Origin: Streptomyces sp. NBC_00568
GTDB lineage: Bacteria; Actinomycetota; Actinomycetes; Streptomycetales; Streptomycetaceae
NCBI RefSeq assembly: GCF_026341855.1
Contig: NZ_JAPENW010000001.1
Location: 5,819,001-5,883,000, forward strand
DNA: 64,000 bases
Direction: 5' to 3'
The number at the start of each line of letters is the position of its first letter. Within the stretch, counting starts at the first letter, position 1. Shown here piece by piece: positions 61,425 through 64,000 of this stretch. The translations under genes were made by a program, and so were the position numbers. A model generated the notes under the pieces. The model searched no databases, was not told where the DNA came from, and worked only from the letters and a program-made list of their open reading frames with translations.

Positions 61425-63089
61425 TCAGTGGTCCGGGTGGCGGCTCACGTACGCGCGCCAGCCGCCGTACTCCGTGATGTCGGGCGCGCCGTCCAGCGCG
61501 CCGGGTTCGCAGAGGAATCCGGGGACGCGGCTGCCGTCGGCCAGTTCGACGCTGCCCAGCGTCATCGGACGGGGGAGCGCCGCCAGCAGACGCCCGAGGC
61601 CGTCCGCCGGGAGGCTCCACACCTCGGCCTCGACGGCGCCGCCGCCCGCTCCGACATGGACGAGGCCCGGCTTCGGCGGGCTGGTGTCCAGGGCGTGCAG
61701 ACGGTACACGGCGGCGGTGGTGGTCGTACGGTCGAGGCGCGCGCCCAGGGACAGCAACTGCGTGTTGAGCGGCTGGCCGGACAGATGCGCTCCGACCACG
61801 GCGAGGCTCGTCCCCGGCTCCAGCGAGCGGGCGATCCGGGCGAGCCGCTCGTCGGTGAACGCCGGGCCGATCAGCATCACGCCGAAGGGGAGTCCCGCGG
61901 GGGTCCGTCCGGCCGGGACGGCGACGGCCGCCTGGTCGAAGAGGTTCGTGGAGTTGGTGAAGCGGCCCAGGCGGGCGTTGGCGCCCAGCGGGTCGGCGGC
62001 GACCTCGGCGAGCGTGGGATGGCCGGGCGCGGTGGGCAGCAGCAGCGCGTCCGCGTCGGCCAGTTCGGCGAGCGCCCGGGTGCGCAGCGAAGCCAGCCGC
62101 TCCTGGTCGGCGTAGAGCTGGTGGGCCGGGATGTCCCGGGCCCGGGTGATGATCCCCGCGACGGTCGGGTCGAGACCGGCACCCCCCTCGGAGATCAGCT
62201 TGTCGACAAAGCTCCCCACCGCCGTGTAGCGCTCGGCGACGAAGGCACCCTCGTAGAGCATCGCGGCGGCCTCGGTGAACGGGGCGAGGTCGAGGGTGCG
62301 CACCTCGGCCCCGGCCGCCACGAGTCGGTGCACGGCAGCCTCGTAGGCCTCGGCCCAGCCTTCGTCCAGTTCGCCGAGCTGTGCCGTCGGCGGGACGGCG
62401 ACGCGCCAGGGGCCCGGCGTGCGCTGCGCGAGGGGCGGCAGCTCGCGTCCGGAGGGGGAGGCCAGGTGGGCGAGGGCCTGCTCGGCCTCCGGGAGTGTGC
62501 GGGCGAACACGGTGACGCAGTCGAGGGAGGCGCAGGCCGGGACGACACCGGTCGTGGGCACCAGACCGCGGGTCGGCTTGAGGCCGACGATGCCGTTGAA
62601 CGCGGCGGGGACGCGGCCGGAGCCGGCGGTGTCCGTGCCGAGGGCGAGGTCGACGATGCCGAGGGCCACCGCCACGGCCGATCCCGAGCTGGAGCCGCCG
62701 CTGATCCTTTCCGGGTCCAGGGCGCCCCGGACGGCGCCGTGGGGGGAGCGGGTGCCGACCAGGCCGGTGGCGAACTGGTCGAGGTTCGTGGTGCCGAGGA
62801 CGATGGATCCGGCCGCGCGGAGGCGGGCGACCGCGGGGGCGTCGGCCTCCGGGGTGTACGCGTAGGCCGGGCAGCCGGCGGTGGTGGGCAGGCCCGCCAC
62901 ATCGATGTTGCCCTTCGCGGCGAAGAGCGTGCCGGCGAGCGGGAGGCGCTCGCCGGCGGCGACACGGGCGTCCACGGCCCGGGCCTCCCGCTCGACCTCC
63001 GCCCGGGGGCGCAGGTCGATCCAGATCTCGGGGCGGTCCGCGGCCTCGATGCGGGCGTACGCCATGCGGACTCGAGTGAGGGCGGACAT
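61425..63089 (-). CDS. atzF: Allophanate hydrolase
   Basis: 554 residues. Amidase-signature N-domain (1-440) with K59, S133 in GGSSSGSA and nucleophile S157 in DTAGSGRVPA; these spacings match the K-S-S triad of AtzF-type enzymes. The C-terminal domain (about 440-554) is typical of allophanate hydrolase and decarboxylates or channels the product. It splits allophanate to ammonia and CO2 after urea carboxylase. The ATG at 63089 has AAGGAG upstream. It follows the carboxylase gene by 201 bases that hold a 9-base tandem array. Confidence 0.93.
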   Translation of the reverse strand: MSALTRVRMAYARIEAADRPEIWIDLRPRAEVEREARAVDARVAAGERLPLAGTLFAAKGNIDVAGLPTTAGCPAYAYTPEADAPAVARLRAAGSIVLGTTNLDQFATGLVGTRSPHGAVRGALDPERISGGSSSGSAVAVALGIVDLALGTDTAGSGRVPAAFNGIVGLKPTRGLVPTTGVVPACASLDCVTVFARTLPEAEQALAHLASPSGRELPPLAQRTPGPWRVAVPPTAQLGELDEGWAEAYEAAVHRLVAAGAEVRTLDLAPFTEAAAMLYEGAFVAERYTAVGSFVDKLISEGGAGLDPTVAGIITRARDIPAHQLYADQERLASLRTRALAELADADALLLPTAPGHPTLAEVAADPLGANARLGRFTNSTNLFDQAAVAVPAGRTPAGLPFGVMLIGPAFTDERLARIARSLEPGTSLAVVGAHLSGQPLNTQLLSLGARLDRTTTTAAVYRLHALDTSPPKPGLVHVGAGGGAVEAEVWSLPADGLGRLLAALPRPMTLGSVELADGSRVPGFLCEPGALDGAPDITEYGGWRAYVSRHPDH

Positions 63090-63122
63090 CGGAGCTCCTT
63101 GCGCTGGGGTGGTTCCCTCGGG

Positions 63123-63194
63123 TGCGGGCGGTGCGGGCGGTGCGGGCGGTGCGGGCGGTGCGGGCGGTGCGGGCGGTGCGGGCGGTGCGGGCGG
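63123..63194. repeat. 9-base tandem array, eight perfect copies
   Basis: Eight uninterrupted TGCGGGCGG units, then one more copy alternating with TGCGAGCGCG variants up to about 63223. It lies between the two genes of the urea unit. Confidence 0.95.
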
Positions 63195-63290
63195 TGCGAG
63201 CGCGTGCGGGCGGTGCGAGCGCGTGCGGACTAGGGCGGGTGCGGGGGCCGACGGTTCCGGGGACGGTGCCCACGGTTCTGGGGGCGGTGC

Positions 63291-64000
63291 CTACGGTTCC
63301 AGGGGCGCCAGGACCACCAGCGCCGTGCCCGCCTCCACCTGGTCGCCCGGTTTGGCGAGGATCTGCCGGACCACGCCGTCGATCGGGGCGGGGACGCGCG
63401 ACTCCATCTTCATCGCCTCCAGGGCGAGCAGCGGTTGCCCCGCCGTCACCGTCTCCCCCTGCTCCACGTTCAGCTGCCACACCGACGCGGCGAACTCGGC
63501 CTCGATCAGCCGGCCGCCCTCCGGGACGCTCACCTCGGTGGCCGGAGCCGGTGGGGCCGCGGCCGCCTCCGCGCGGGTGAACTCGCCCGCCGCCTCCCAG
63601 GCATCCCGTTCCGCGGAGAACGCGCCGCCCTGCCGGGTCCGGAACTCCGCGATCGACTCGGCGTTCTCGGCGAGGAAGGTCTCGTACGCGGCGAGCGAGA
63701 AGGTGCCCTCCTCGACGCGCGGCACGAAGCGGCCGGAGACGATGTCGGCCCGCAGCTCCAGGAGTTCGTCCGCCTCCACCGGGTACCACTTGATCCGGTC
63801 GAAGAAGCGCAGCAGCCAGGGCGAGCCCGGCTCGAACGCGCCGCGCTGCTGCCAGCCCGACCACACCTGGGTCGTCCGGCCGACGAACTGGTAGCCGCCG
63901 GGGCCCTCCATGCCGTAGACGCAGAGGTAGGCGCCTCCGATGCCGACCGAGTTCTCGGCGGTCCAGGTGCGGGCCGGGTTGTACTTCGTGGTGACCAGAC
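63291..64000 (-). CDS. Urea (or guanidine) carboxylase, C-terminal part
   Basis: The last about 236 codons of a gene entering from the right edge. Visible are the carboxyltransferase region (TKYNPARTWTAENSVGIGG, then GMEGPGGYQFVGRT and GSPWLLRFFDRIKWYP) and the C-terminal biotinyl domain with LALEAMKMES (biotin on the Lys). The enzyme carboxylates urea to allophanate with ATP; recently recognised relatives prefer guanidine. With allophanate hydrolase it forms urea amidolyase. An ATG at 63911 is internal, since the frame continues unbroken to 64000. Confidence 0.93.
   Translation of the reverse strand, partial: LVTTKYNPARTWTAENSVGIGGAYLCVYGMEGPGGYQFVGRTTQVWSGWQQRGAFEPGSPWLLRFFDRIKWYPVEADELLELRADIVSGRFVPRVEEGTFSLAAYETFLAENAESIAEFRTRQGGAFSAERDAWEAAGEFTRAEAAAAPPAPATEVSVPEGGRLIEAEFAASVWQLNVEQGETVTAGQPLLALEAMKMESRVPAPIDGVVRQILAKPGDQVEAGTALVVLAPLEP

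Noticed and set aside
58312..63864. Long antisense or alternative-frame open frames over helY and atzF
   Set aside because: Arg/Ala/Gly-rich compositions typical of frame shadows; the real genes on those spans show complete motifs.

Overview
The window is chromosomal DNA from a Streptomyces-type actinomycete. The evidence is very high GC with codon-position bias, chaplin (aerial-hypha) genes, the mycothiol enzyme MshC, a complete Pup-proteasome locus, a GylR-controlled glycerol operon, and many GTG/TTG or apparently leaderless starts. From memory, the gene order resembles the S. coelicolor SCO1631-SCO1675 core region. I see no insertion sequence, prophage, CRISPR array or plasmid origin.

Layout. 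1-5.4 kb: the 5' part of a secreted GH11 xylanase gene (minus strand, cut by the left edge) with CGAAA-type inverted repeats upstream; a tRNA-Leu(GAG); an M20 metallo-hydrolase; a short and a long chaplin (chpH, chpC); a DUF5703 protein and an acidic hypothetical. 5.4-11 kb: a RecD2-like protein with a destroyed P-loop overlapping an aldo/keto reductase, then an F420/LLM oxidoreductase and a ferritin-like protein. 11-15.8 kb: CorA, then a phosphatase, a DUF3090 protein, a kinase-like SCO1664-family protein and MshC. 15.9-18.4 kb: a two-gene minus-strand unit of a subtilase and a glutamine-rich protein that appear to share a C-terminal domain. I rate this unit the best candidate for an undescribed system. 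19-26.7 kb: a PAC2 protein, a FadR-type regulator, and gylR-glpF-glpK-glpD. 26.9-35 kb: metH, a HAD hydrolase and two tandem family-5 solute-binding lipoproteins. 35-41 kb: an orphan NarL-type regulator, a RecB-type nuclease, an M50 protease with CBS domains, TrmI, a small secreted or membrane protein and a 3Fe-4S-type ferredoxin.

41.5-55.6 kb is the protein-turnover locus: arc (proteasomal ATPase), dop, pup, an endonuclease VII-like gene, prcB, prcA, then a LacI/MFS pair, pafA, two FKBP isomerases, pafB and pafC. Pup is deamidated by Dop, ligated by PafA, recognised by Arc and fed to PrcBA; PafBC are WYL regulators known for DNA-damage control. 55.5-61.1 kb: two small conserved proteins, tatA, tatC, a lipid-kinase-like protein and a HelY-type helicase. 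61.4-64 kb: allophanate hydrolase and the C-terminal part of urea (or guanidine) carboxylase (minus strand, cut by the right edge).

Regulation visible in the sequence includes about ten promoters placed for leaderless mRNAs, two matching GylR-type operators, two matches to the S. coelicolor Crp motif, and many long perfect hairpins between convergent genes.
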